DNA of 64,000 nucleotides from Desulfopila aestuarii DSM 18488 (GTDB taxonomy: Bacteria; Desulfobacterota; Desulfobulbia; Desulfobulbales; Desulfocapsaceae): positions 62,001 to 126,000 of the forward strand of contig NZ_FRFE01000003.1 in assembly GCF_900143695.1 (NCBI RefSeq), read 5' to 3'. The notes beneath the pieces are model-generated. The model was not told the DNA's origin, did no database searches, and saw only the letters and a program-made list of their open reading frames with translations. Positions 55,840 through 64,000 of the stretch are shown here, piece after piece. The position numbers were made by a program, and so were the translations under genes. Position 1 is the first letter of the stretch. Each line of letters begins with the position of its first letter.

Positions 55840-56626
55840 GAAAGATTCCTGTTATATGCAGTAACTGGAGATACAGGAGGGAATGAACGTCGTAGGAAAT
55901 GAGGAAACGAGGTGGGGTGGAGGATACAGGACACGAGCCGTTGTGCAATAACTGCAAGACTCACAGCCCATTCAGGGACAATTGCCGAGAAAATCGGCAT
56001 GGACCCAATGATTCGGATACCTTGCCCGGTCACAAAAGCGACCAGACCGGGAACACACCGGCGTGTAGAAAACATCCACGGCCTGATTTATGCCGGGTTC
56101 TGGAGAGGTCGGAGAACATCTGGCCAGCGCAGCCACAACTGTTTACAACAGTCGAGCAGCCCTGCCATTATCATTCATAGTCTTAAATTGACAACGAAAT
56201 AACGTCCTCCATGTTCATCGTAGCTGAAACACAGCTCAACCGATAATGCTTATGGCTGTAACCTGTGCACCGCAAACTCTCCGAAAATTCTGCTTACCGC
56301 ACGAGCGATATATTCTTTTCGTGCCGTTTGATCCGACACGCAAAAACAGATATCTGAAAAAGCTAACCTGCTTCCTTATCGTTTCTCTACTCTTTCAAAC
56401 AGCATTCCTGCCGCACCCAGTCTTCTCTGATTCAGCCAGGTCAAAGGCTTTCGCCAATGTTGTCACAACCCGGATATATGCCAAATCCGCAAAAACCCCA
56501 ACTTCCCCATCCACACACGAGACAACCGACGTGCAACATAATGAGTCGCTGATTTTTCTGGATGTTTACGAAGTTGACAATATATAAACAAAGCGAACGA
56601 CTGCATATCCGCTTTGAGACATTAAC
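55840..56626. other. Long gap between rny and the 6S RNA candidate
   Basis: About 790 bases. Short frames are present on both strands, but only the plus-strand frame at 56246 (listed separately) shows any protein feature. The rny promoter must lie at the left part. I see no repeat or insertion-sequence remnant. Confidence 0.4.
56246..56587 (+). CDS. Possible small secreted protein
   Basis: 113 residues. The internal segment KKLTCFLIVSLLFQTAFLPHPVFS looks like a signal peptide if translation begins at the GTG near 56320 (giving MPFDPTRKNRYLKKL). The mature part is hydrophilic (KSAKTPTSPSTHETTD) and ends EVDNI. No Shine-Dalgarno is clear for either start and no family is recognised, so this may be noise. 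Confidence 0.3.
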   Translation: MLMAVTCAPQTLRKFCLPHERYILFVPFDPTRKNRYLKKLTCFLIVSLLFQTAFLPHPVFSDSARSKAFANVVTTRIYAKSAKTPTSPSTHETTDVQHNESLIFLDVYEVDNI

Positions 56627-56797
56627 TTCCCCGCACTGCCGTGTCGGCAGGTCAGTTAAACCTAATGAATTAGGTGGGCAGAACTCATGTCCGCTTCAGG
56701 GAATTCCTAAAAGGATTTTCCTTAATCGTCCAGTGGAGATGCCCTTTTTTTGGGAGTTGGCTCAACACACTCTGTCAATCACCAACAGCGCAGGGAA
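56627..56797 (-). ncRNA. ssrS: 6S RNA candidate
   Basis: On the minus strand TTCCCTGCGCTG at the 5' end pairs with CAGTGCGGGGAA at the 3' end over 12 positions with two G-U pairs. The 171 nt between contain the 6S plan: a mostly paired rod with a central bubble, whose 3' side has the small hairpin CCTAATTCATTAGG followed by TTTAACTGACCTGCC, the counterpart of E. coli CCTTGAACCAAGG. It lies directly downstream of zapA, the place of ssrS in E. coli. 6S RNA binds sigma-70 RNA polymerase. The ends are approximate. Confidence 0.75.
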
Positions 56798-56809
56798 AAA
56801 TTGCCGATT

Positions 56810-56840
56810 CTACTTCCGTGAGTGGTAGAATCACTCTATT
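56810..56840 (-). terminator. Hairpin between zapA and the 6S RNA
   Basis: On the minus strand GATTCTAC pairs with GTAGAATC, followed by GGCAATTTTT. It may end zapA transcription; its right arm also contains TAGAAT, a possible -10 box for the 6S promoter. Confidence 0.6.
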
Positions 56841-56922
56841 TTTTACTCATTTATCTATTTAATACTACTGTTCCAGTATAGCAGACTTTCCGTTAAACGA
56901 AAACAAAATATACAACCCTGTA

Positions 56923-57222
56923 TCACTCGGAAACAAGGCGGGTACGAATCTCTTCGCTCAACTGGGCAGCACGGGTATCATTATCAAAACGATACTTTTC
57001 ATACTCTTGTTTTAATTGCACATATTTCAAAGCGATATTCAGGCAAGCCATAACAGCCACTTTACTGGCAGGCACATTGCCGCGCCGCGAATTCCCGTCC
57101 CCTTCCACCTCTTGTCGCACGAGAGAGAGTATTTCTTCCATCTCCCTTTCGCCGGTAGCGGTATAGAACTGAAACTCCTGCCCGAGAAGCTCGAACCTGA
57201 CCAGACGTTCCGACCCTGACAT
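56923..57222 (-). CDS. zapA: Cell division protein ZapA
   Basis: 99 residues. The N-terminus RFELLGQEFQFYTATGEREME and the C-terminal coiled coil (ACLNIALKYVQLKQEYEKYR) match ZapA, which bundles FtsZ filaments at midcell. Follows the zapB-like gene by 36 bases. Confidence 0.88.
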   Translation of the reverse strand: MSGSERLVRFELLGQEFQFYTATGEREMEEILSLVRQEVEGDGNSRRGNVPASKVAVMACLNIALKYVQLKQEYEKYRFDNDTRAAQLSEEIRTRLVSE

Positions 57223-57258
57223 TACGCTCCTTATCCGCTATGATGAACGTTGACCTGC

Positions 57259-57621
57259 TTATTCGCCGTAACCGGCCTGTTTTTCTGACTCCTGACCCGA
57301 CTCTGCAGCCTCGTTTTTCATCGAGCTGAAGAGATTACCCTGGCGGCTGGAGTCAACGTGAGGTTCATCCTCATCAAACACTTCCTCGCCAAGATTAATC
57401 TCCCACTCTTCAATCTGCTCAAGGATGTTGCTGACCCGGCTGCTGATCTCTACACGCTCGTTATCATTATCTGCCAGCTGTGCTTTGAGGTTGACGATGG
57501 TTTCATCCCGATCTTGCAAGTCCTGAGTCAACCGGCCATTCTCTTCTTTCAGATCCTGGAAGCTTTTCAATAATTTTGCAACAAAACTCTCCAGACGTTT
57601 CAGTTCGTTTTCACTATTCAT
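57259..57621 (-). CDS. ZapB-like coiled-coil cell division protein
   Basis: 120 residues from ATG at 57621, chosen because AGGAG lies 7 bases ahead. Residues ~5-75 are a continuous coiled coil (ELKRLESFVAKLLKSFQDLKEENGRLTQDL), then an acidic disordered tail. Size, coiled coil and position before zapA point to a ZapB-type divisome factor; sequence identity to E. coli ZapB is not obvious. Confidence 0.7.
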   Translation of the reverse strand: MNSENELKRLESFVAKLLKSFQDLKEENGRLTQDLQDRDETIVNLKAQLADNDNERVEISSRVSNILEQIEEWEINLGEEVFDEDEPHVDSSRQGNLFSSMKNEAAESGQESEKQAGYGE

Positions 57622-57945
57622 ATCATCACTCCTGTTCATAGGATACTCATGTTTTCTGGTAATTCTTTCCTGTTACGCATTACAACGGCAAACGCTTCTT
57701 TCGTCCCGGCTCAAAGAACCTGACACCTTCTCACCCTTATCAATGCCCTTTTTCTTATCGAAAACAGGCCCAACAAAGAGGTGTTCAAAGCAATGCAGCG
57801 CATCAACAGCCATTCGTTTTCACTCATGAAAATGTCCAATGCGCCAAGCATGGTCGATGCAATGAGTCTGGTCCGTTAATTTTTGCTGACTATACCATGC
57901 GCCGCTTGTTCCGCAAGCGGGAATCGTGCGCCACCAACACCTCTT
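57622..57945. other. Gap between Nudix and zapB-like genes
   Basis: Both flanking genes run on the minus strand, so this holds the zapB-like promoter. No ORF, hairpin or repeat of note was seen. Confidence 0.4.
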
Positions 57946-58431
57946 TTACAACCGGGTATACTTCCAGCTGAGGGGCCTGGCATTTTCATATGGCATATAG
58001 CCATGAAATATCCGAGGATCATCGTCAAACACCAATGGTAAGAAAAATTTATCCCCCTCCCACATTGGCAGTTCAAGCAGCCGGTCGACCTCAACCCAGC
58101 TGAGATCACCCTCCTCGTTGCCCTGGTAAGGCTCCCCTTCGAAACGGTCAATGCGAAAAATAAAGCCGAGCCAGTCCTCGCCGTTTGGTCCAAAACCGGT
58201 CCAGTTGATAGTCCCCCTCAACACCGTTTCGACACAGACAATGCCCGCCTCTTCACCGATCTCCCGGGCAAGACATTGAAAGACGTCTTCCCCTGGCTCC
58301 ATTTTACCGCCCAGTCCATTATATTTTCCGAGATGCTGGTCGTTATCTCGTTTATTACGATGAACCAGCAACGTTTTTTTCCTGTCGGGTGACAATATGT
58401 ACCCTAGCGTCCCAACTATTGGTGTGTACAC
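57946..58431 (-). CDS. Nudix hydrolase (8-oxo-dGTP diphosphatase-like)
   Basis: 161 residues with a GTG start, supported by AAGGAG six bases ahead. The Nudix box Gx5Ex7REUxEExGU spans residues 42-64 (GGKMEPGE... REIGEEAGI). The LLVHRNKRDNDQHLGKYNGLGGK opening is typical of MutT/MTH1-type enzymes, which hydrolyse oxidised dNTPs. Stands alone, divergent from the transglycosylase gene. Confidence 0.88.
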   Translation of the reverse strand: MYTPIVGTLGYILSPDRKKTLLVHRNKRDNDQHLGKYNGLGGKMEPGEDVFQCLAREIGEEAGIVCVETVLRGTINWTGFGPNGEDWLGFIFRIDRFEGEPYQGNEEGDLSWVEVDRLLELPMWEGDKFFLPLVFDDDPRIFHGYMPYENARPLSWKYTRL

Positions 58432-58695
58432 AGAATACTCCTTTTTATGCGCAAAGCCTTCAGCCGGAACTGCCGAATATCGGGGAAAAACTGTTCCGGG
58501 TGGCCATGAGTTATGCTATAGTGAATGACATTGTTTATTCGATGTACAGCAGGGCCTAAACACTGAGAAGGATCGAGGGCTGCAATCGGAGTCCCAAAAA
58601 GCCACCGACCAGATAGTGTCAATATCCTGCATACCAGCGCCATTGAGTTTCCAACATTTGAGCGCGTCCCTATCTCTCGTATCGAGCACTGCCCT

Positions 58696-60195
58696 ATGTA
58701 CCCAGGTTTTCTTTTTTGGCACACTCAAGGAATTGCAGCACGATCATTGGCGCCTTTCCTCTTTTTTTTCTTTACACTCTGTGGCGCTGTTTCAGTCTCT
58801 GCTGCGGATCTTTTCCCAAATTACCCTGCCATAAGGACCAACGTTGCCTTCTGGGAAAAGGTCTATTCGACCTATTCCATCAACTCCGCCATCATCCATG
58901 ACCGTAACGATCTCTCCAAAGTCTATGAGGTTGTGCAGCTGATGGATCGAGAACTTCCAGCCGCATCCAGGGTCAACAAGGCCATGGTCACCATCACCAC
59001 AGAAAAGTATGAGAGGATACTGCAAAACCTTGCAGCCGGCAAGGCCCCTTCAACACCCTCGGAGCAACGGGTTGCCCGAATGTTTAAAGGGAGCGGCAGC
59101 AGGCAGCGCATGGCACTTGCCGCCGAATCGATTCGATCACAGATTGGCCAGAAAGAACGATTTTACGAGGGGGTGGTCCGTTCCGGGCGATATATGAGCG
59201 GGATCAGGGCCATCTTCAAGGCCAGTGGACTTCCCTCAGAGCTTGCCTATCTTCCGCACGTTGAATCATCGTTTAACACAGAGGCCTACAGCAAGGCTGG
59301 TGCTTCCGGCATCTGGCAGTTTACTCTGGGCACCGGTAAGCAATATATGCGTATCGACGATGCTGTCGACGAACGCAGCGACCCATTTATCGCGGCCGAA
59401 GCCGCCGCCAGATACCTTCGGGATGGATACGAAAAGCTGGGTAGCTGGCCGCTGGCCCTCACCGCCTACAATTACGGCACCGCCGGAATTGTGCGCGCTC
59501 GTGAAGCTAAAGGCGGATACGAACGCATCTTTTTAGAATACCGCGAAGGCAATTTTGGCTTTGCCTCACAGAATTTTTACGCCGAATTCCTGGCTGCCAT
59601 GCATGTCGCAAAAAAACTGGAGTCATCCCAGCAGGTCAGGCTCGAACGCCCCGTCCAGTTTGTCGAATACACACTGCCGGGCCACATCCACATCAATGAG
59701 GTCCGACGCCATTTTCGACTGTCCGACAACACTATCAAGCAGTACAACCCTGCTCTTCTTCCAGCAGTCTATAGTGGCAAAAAACTTTTGCCTAGCGGCT
59801 ACCCGCTTCGACTACCGGCTGACAAGAATATCAGAAGCCTGGTGACAAACGTACCGAGATCATATTTTCGGAGCAGCCAGATTCGCGACAAATATCATCA
59901 GGTCAAGCCGGGAGAGACACTCACCCGAATCGCCGCCCGCCATGGCTTGAGCGTAAAAGTGCTGGCCGCCGCCAACGGTCTGCCACATAATGCAAAAATC
60001 CGTATTGGCCAAAAACTGCGTATTCCGCCACTAACATCCGCCAAAACATCATCGGTACGATCTCCCACCCTCGCCGCAACACAAAGTAAACAGGTGAAAA
60101 AATCTCCCCCGGGCAGCACCAAAGGTCCTCCTTCTGGAACGCCGCTCGTCCTCTCCGCCGAGACCAGCAAAATCGAACGAATAAGTGCTAACTAA
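58696..60195 (+). CDS. Membrane-bound lytic murein transglycosylase (MltD-like, SLT plus LysM)
   Basis: 499 residues. A signal peptide (hydrophobic ~18-35, ending SAAD), the SLT goose-lysozyme domain with catalytic Glu in YLPHVESSFN (~residue 190) and GASGIWQF, AYNYG, then a LysM domain (~400-445: HQVKPGETLTRIAARHGLS) and a Ser/Pro-rich tail. It cleaves peptidoglycan glycan strands in the periplasm. It is MltD-like but has one typical LysM. Confidence 0.9.
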   Translation: MYPGFLFWHTQGIAARSLAPFLFFFFTLCGAVSVSAADLFPNYPAIRTNVAFWEKVYSTYSINSAIIHDRNDLSKVYEVVQLMDRELPAASRVNKAMVTITTEKYERILQNLAAGKAPSTPSEQRVARMFKGSGSRQRMALAAESIRSQIGQKERFYEGVVRSGRYMSGIRAIFKASGLPSELAYLPHVESSFNTEAYSKAGASGIWQFTLGTGKQYMRIDDAVDERSDPFIAAEAAARYLRDGYEKLGSWPLALTAYNYGTAGIVRAREAKGGYERIFLEYREGNFGFASQNFYAEFLAAMHVAKKLESSQQVRLERPVQFVEYTLPGHIHINEVRRHFRLSDNTIKQYNPALLPAVYSGKKLLPSGYPLRLPADKNIRSLVTNVPRSYFRSSQIRDKYHQVKPGETLTRIAARHGLSVKVLAAANGLPHNAKIRIGQKLRIPPLTSAKTSSVRSPTLAATQSKQVKKSPPGSTKGPPSGTPLVLSAETSKIERISAN

Positions 60196-60536
60196 GCCTC
60201 ATCCTGTCCCACTGCTCCCCTCTCACATTAAGTTTCTGCCGCTCCGAAGCGCCCCTCATAACTGTCTTTATTTCGTTTTTTTTTCATAAAATTTGCATAA
60301 TTTGCCAACAACACCTTCAACTGCAGGTAATTTCTGCTATAGTTGTCAAAACATCTCGTGACAGGCAGGCAAGCAACGTCCCGGTTGAGTTTGCCCAATA
60401 GTACTTCTGGGATGGTGTAAGACCATGAGCCACCCGTTCCGTTTTTGCGTGGATTAAGGTCATACCTGAATCTGTAACACGACCTCTGTTCGTTAGCTGA
60501 TCACCAATTCTACCGCTACAAGGAGCAAGGAGTGCC
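60196..60536 (+). promoter_or_regulatory. Promoter and long leader of the HDOD/hybrid kinase operon
   Basis: TATAGT at 60338-60343, preceded by TGC (extended -10), and a weak TTCAAC 16 bases upstream form a plausible promoter. This gives a ~190-base leader with a hairpin ATGGT/ACCAT (near 60413-60427). CAAGGAGCAAGGAG precedes the ATG. The leader is long enough to be regulatory, but no class is recognised. Confidence 0.4.
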
Positions 60537-61385
60537 ATGTCTGCCGCCAACGAGTTGATCGCGAAATTCAGCGCTGTTCAGACCCTGCCCCACGTCGTCA
60601 CCAAACTGTCAGGACTGATGGCCGACAGCAACACCACCATGAAAGAGTTCGAAGATGTCATAAAGATGGACCCTATTCTGGTGGCACGGCTCTTAAAACT
60701 GGTCAACAGTCCGTTCTATGGACTCCTCCACAAAGTCGACTCCATCGCCCGTGCTATCGCCTATCTCGGCATGAAAAACCTGCACACCATTGCGGTAACC
60801 CAAGCCTTGAAGACAATCTTCACCAATCAAAAGGATGGTGCCGTTTTTTCCCGGCAGAAACTCTGGCTACATTGCGCCGCAGTATCCATCTGCAGTAAAA
60901 TGGTCGCCGAACGTATTTTCGGCATCAACGGCGATGATGCCTACCTCACAGGCATTCTCCATGATTTCGGTATAATCGTCGAAGACCAGGTCGATTCTGC
61001 AACCTTTCTCGAGGTGTGCAGGGATGCATCCTCCACCACCAGCATGCTGGAAAAGGAGAAGAAACTCTTTCAGACGGACCATTGTGAAATAGGCTTTATC
61101 TTGACCCATGACTGGAGCATGCCTGTGTTAATCCAGGAGGCGATCCGGGATCACCATAGTCAACTGGATGATGTCGATCCCCAGAGCCTCACCGGAATTC
61201 TGCAGATCGCAGAATACCTCACAGCGCAGCAGGGATATACCACCCTCCCTGACGTGACCACAGAGATTTCACCGGTGCTCATAGAGCATATTCAGGAAAA
61301 TATCGACGAGTACACTGTTCTGCTGGAAGATTTTCCCGAAGAAATGGAAAAAGCAAAAGATCTTTACGAAGGTGAGGGGAATTGA
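60537..61385 (+). CDS. HDOD domain signalling protein
   Basis: 282 residues, HDOD domain only (~15-215): [46 protein letters not shown] and [17 protein letters not shown] proteins scaffold signalling without phosphodiesterase activity; some of the HD-domain residues are kept (HDFG). Its stop overlaps the hybrid kinase start (TGATG), implying shared signalling. Confidence 0.9.
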   Translation: MSAANELIAKFSAVQTLPHVVTKLSGLMADSNTTMKEFEDVIKMDPILVARLLKLVNSPFYGLLHKVDSIARAIAYLGMKNLHTIAVTQALKTIFTNQKDGAVFSRQKLWLHCAAVSICSKMVAERIFGINGDDAYLTGILHDFGIIVEDQVDSATFLEVCRDASSTTSMLEKEKKLFQTDHCEIGFILTHDWSMPVLIQEAIRDHHSQLDDVDPQSLTGILQIAEYLTAQQGYTTLPDVTTEISPVLIEHIQENIDEYTVLLEDFPEEMEKAKDLYEGEGN

Positions 61386-63535
61386 TGAACATACCGCCCA
61401 CCGCCCTCGGTTCTTTGCCAGGGAATGAACAGGAACGTGAACGATTCAAATCCTTTCTCGAAGAGCGATTAAAAGGTCTCGCGATCATTTTTCTCGAAAA
61501 CGCCAAAGAATATTCTCCCTCTGCTTTTCCCGACATTTTTCCCGCCGAACGTGTTGCGCACCTCTCAGCTATTATCAACGACGAAATGGCCCCGGATAAG
61601 GCGGTGACTTCCGACATTCCCGGATACTATCTCCTTCCCGTCCCCCGTCTGACGGCCACATGTCTGCTCTACCGAGACGATGCCGATGATGGCATGTTTA
61701 TCCCGACACAACTTACCCTGTTAACTGAGCTGTTTTTTACTTCAACGGAGCTTGCCAAGACCAAAAAGAGACTTGAGATCCAGAAAACACAGTTCAACAG
61801 AAAGCTCTCCGCCCAGGACAGCCGTTATCAGGAGATGCTTGTAGAGATCCAGAAAAGTTATCAGATCATTCACGAACAGCAGGAAAATTATTCCAAAAAG
61901 CTACAGTCAGAGATCAGGGAACAGACCCGCGAGTTACGCAAATCCAAGGCGGAGGCGGAGGCTGCCAACCTTGCAAAAAGCCAGTTCCTGGCGGCAATGA
62001 GCCACGAGATCCGCACCCCGATGAACGGCATCATCGGTTTTACCGATATGCTGCTTACCAGCCAGCTCGATGAAGAACAGATCGACAGCGCCATGACCAT
62101 CAAACGCAGCGGTGAAGCGCTTCTGGCCCTTATCAACGACATCCTCGACTTCTCAAAAGTCGAAGCAGGCCAGATGAGTCTCGAGGAGATTGATTTCGAT
62201 CCTGAGATCACCGCATTTGACGTCTGCGAACTGATCAAGCCCCGTATAATGGATAAGTCCATTGAGATTCTCTGCCGCATCGGCGATACCGTGCCTGCCA
62301 ACGTCAAGGGGGACCCCGGCCGTTTCCGCCAGGTGCTGATCAACTTAATGGGTAACGCCGCCAAGTTCACCGAAAAAGGCGAGATCGAACTGGGCATCGA
62401 CGTTGATAGCGAAACCGAGACCGAAATCACCCTGCACTGCTGGATCCGGGACACCGGAATCGGCCTTGATTCCTCAAAATTTGATACCATCTTCGAAGAG
62501 TTCAAGCAGGCGGACGGCTCCACCACCAGGAAATATGGCGGCACCGGGTTGGGTCTTTCCATCAGTCGCAAAATCGTAGGGTTGATGCACGGCAAGATCT
62601 GGCTAGAGAGCCGCATCGGCCAGGGCACGACCTTTCATTTCACCGCAGTCCTTCCGAAATCCACCATTCTCCAGCGTCGCCCCACGCTGCCTCAAGAATT
62701 GAAGGGCAAGTTCATCCTGGTAGTTGATGACAATGAGGCCAACAATCAGATTTTGAAAAAGGCGCTTGAAGCAACCGGGGCTCGAGTCACCACCATGCTT
62801 GACTCCACAGTGGTCATTACCGAACTGCAGAAACAGGCACAACAGGGAAGTCCATACGACATTGCCATTCTTGATCTGCGGATGCCCTTGCTTTCCGGCT
62901 ACGAACTGGCCAAACAGATCCGGCAGCTTGGTGGTCCGATGAACACCATTCCCCTTCTCGCCTACACCTCCTCCAATGAAAAGATTGCGGCGCTCTGCAA
63001 GGAAGCCGGTTTTACCGCCTTTCTCTCCAAGCCGTGCCGACCGCAAATTCTCTATAAAACCCTCTCGCGTGTGCTCTCCTCAGACCAGCAGCCCGATATA
63101 CAAACAGAATCAACACGACTGGTCACCCAGTACTCGGTACGCGAGGAGCTGAAACAGTCTGTTCGACTACTGCTTGCCGAGGACAACCCTGTCAACCAGA
63201 AGCTCGCCAAGATCATGCTTACTAAAGCAGGCTACCAGGTAACGGTTGTGGCAAACGGCAGACTGGCAGTGGAAACGTACACCGCTTCCCCCGACACGTT
63301 CGATACCATCCTCATGGATGTACAGATGCCGGAAATGGACGGACTCGAAGCAACCCGTGAGATCCGCCGCCAGGGCTATAAGGACATACCGATTATTGCC
63401 ATGACCGCCAACGCCATGAAAGGCGACCGCGAGATCTGCCTTGAGGCCGGCATGACCGATTACATATCCAAACCAATCAAGCGGGAACTGGTCTTCCAGG
63501 TCCTGGAAAAGTGGCTCTACAAGCACGAATCATAA
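61385..63535 (+). CDS. Hybrid histidine kinase with two receiver domains
   Basis: 716 residues. No membrane helix. An N-terminal sensor region (~1-150), a coiled coil (~130-195), HisKA with His207 in [11 protein letters not shown], HATPase_c (~310-430: [15 protein letters not shown]), REC1 (~440-560, [11 protein letters not shown]) and REC2 (~595-710, [12 protein letters not shown]). A soluble phosphorelay sensor coupled to the HDOD protein. No Hpt domain is present, so the relay needs an external one. Confidence 0.93.
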   Translation: MNIPPTALGSLPGNEQERERFKSFLEERLKGLAIIFLENAKEYSPSAFPDIFPAERVAHLSAIINDEMAPDKAVTSDIPGYYLLPVPRLTATCLLYRDDADDGMFIPTQLTLLTELFFTSTELAKTKKRLEIQKTQFNRKLSAQDSRYQEMLVEIQKSYQIIHEQQENYSKKLQSEIREQTRELRKSKAEAEAANLAKSQFLAAMSHEIRTPMNGIIGFTDMLLTSQLDEEQIDSAMTIKRSGEALLALINDILDFSKVEAGQMSLEEIDFDPEITAFDVCELIKPRIMDKSIEILCRIGDTVPANVKGDPGRFRQVLINLMGNAAKFTEKGEIELGIDVDSETETEITLHCWIRDTGIGLDSSKFDTIFEEFKQADGSTTRKYGGTGLGLSISRKIVGLMHGKIWLESRIGQGTTFHFTAVLPKSTILQRRPTLPQELKGKFILVVDDNEANNQILKKALEATGARVTTMLDSTVVITELQKQAQQGSPYDIAILDLRMPLLSGYELAKQIRQLGGPMNTIPLLAYTSSNEKIAALCKEAGFTAFLSKPCRPQILYKTLSRVLSSDQQPDIQTESTRLVTQYSVREELKQSVRLLLAEDNPVNQKLAKIMLTKAGYQVTVVANGRLAVETYTASPDTFDTILMDVQMPEMDGLEATREIRRQGYKDIPIIAMTANAMKGDREICLEAGMTDYISKPIKRELVFQVLEKWLYKHES

Positions 63536-63549
63536 TTACGGCAACTCTA

Positions 63550-64000
63550 ATGCACGCAATCCCAAAACAACTCAATCCTCTGCCCGGAAAACTGCTTCGC
63601 TGGGCCAACGATCCTGTGCCGGCCAATAACATTGTCTTTCGCCTCCTCCATGACCTGGTGCGCCTTCTGCTCATCACCTATCGGGAGATGAATAAGAACG
63701 AGCTGACCTTGCGCTCAGCCGCATTGACGTACACCATCCTCCTCTCCCTGGTGCCGGTGCTGGCAATGAGTACAGCGGTAGTAAAAGGTCTTGGCGGCAG
63801 CAATCAGCTGCGGGAAGTGGCCTACACCTATATCGCCACCCTTGAGGAAAGTGGTTCCCCGATGGACATGACGAACCAGCAGAGTGGTGTAACCGAATCT
63901 CCCGCAACTGCCGAGAAGCAGAAGCCCTCGGGCCTCACCGCCCACCTGCGTGGGGCGATCGATCAACTTTTCGATTATGTGGACAAGACCAACTTTGCCA
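63550..64000 (+). CDS. YihY/BrkB-family membrane protein (partial)
   Basis: The first 150 residues are visible; the gene continues beyond the right edge. The segment NELTLRSAALTYTILLSLVPVLAMSTAVVKGLGG is the first-helix signature of the YihY/virulence factor BrkB family. A hydrophilic insert (residues ~108-135, QQSGVTESPATAEKQ) interrupts the usual loop. Function is not established. It begins 15 bases after the hybrid kinase. Confidence 0.85.
   Translation, partial: MHAIPKQLNPLPGKLLRWANDPVPANNIVFRLLHDLVRLLLITYREMNKNELTLRSAALTYTILLSLVPVLAMSTAVVKGLGGSNQLREVAYTYIATLEESGSPMDMTNQQSGVTESPATAEKQKPSGLTAHLRGAIDQLFDYVDKTNFA

Noticed and set aside
55836-56075. 79-residue minus-strand frame upstream of rny
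   Set aside because: It overlaps the rny start in another frame and shows no domain or start signal.
58416-58724. 102-residue minus-strand frame between Nudix and transglycosylase genes
   Set aside because: It spans the promoter region and overlaps the transglycosylase start; it is probably noise.

Overview
The window looks like a chromosomal core segment of a Gram-negative, anaerobic Desulfobacterota bacterium, probably of the Desulfobulbales (sulfate or sulfur reducers). This is inferred from gene content, not from a database search. The pointers are two futalosine-pathway menaquinone genes, an AmrS radical SAM enzyme, a GlcD-GlcF fusion oxidase, a NosL/ABC cluster without nosZ, DUF370/RemA and RNase Y, a two-CW protein and a SelW-like selenoprotein. 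Outer-membrane genes (lolA, pal, skp) confirm a diderm. No phage, insertion sequence, CRISPR array or integron was seen.

Layout. 1-7.4 kb: PP-loop tRNA-thiolation-like gene and recN (minus strand), a DtxR-type regulator behind a structured leader, a 72-residue SelW/Rdx selenoprotein with in-frame UGA and a SECIS-like hairpin, then dgt-clcA. 7-12.5 kb: DUF486 and YkgJ-like proteins, tRNA-Arg(UCG), IHF-alpha, C_GCAxxG_C_C protein, zinc-ribbon/winged-helix protein, MFS transporter, diguanylate cyclase. 13-23.3 kb: rarA, giant FAD/Fe-S oxidase, LysE exporter, membrane protein behind a Fur-box-like site, amrS, bpt-gdhA. 23.4-31 kb: receiver-like/PEP-binding protein and a six-gene TlpA-NosL-ABC cluster. 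31-37.3 kb: HTH/two-CW protein, Cache-HAMP-PAS histidine kinase with response regulator, and mqnB-mqnD-mobA-like operon.

37.4-48 kb: queA, FmdB zinc ribbon, murI-lolA-radical SAM operon, four-S1-domain protein, then minus-strand rlmB-gmk-remA-yicC and skp-pal. 48-55.8 kb: alpha-glucan phosphorylase, an unknown protein coupled to a radical SAM protein, a Fur/PerR regulator, tyrS, rny. 55.8-64 kb: zapB-like/zapA followed by a 6S RNA candidate, a Nudix hydrolase, LysM lytic transglycosylase, HDOD protein coupled to a hybrid histidine kinase, and the start of a YihY/BrkB protein.

Most genes are housekeeping. The least ordinary elements are the UGA-containing SelW gene that standard gene calling would miss, the 6S RNA, the unassigned leader before the DtxR gene, the NosL/ABC cluster, and two uncharacterised radical SAM proteins.
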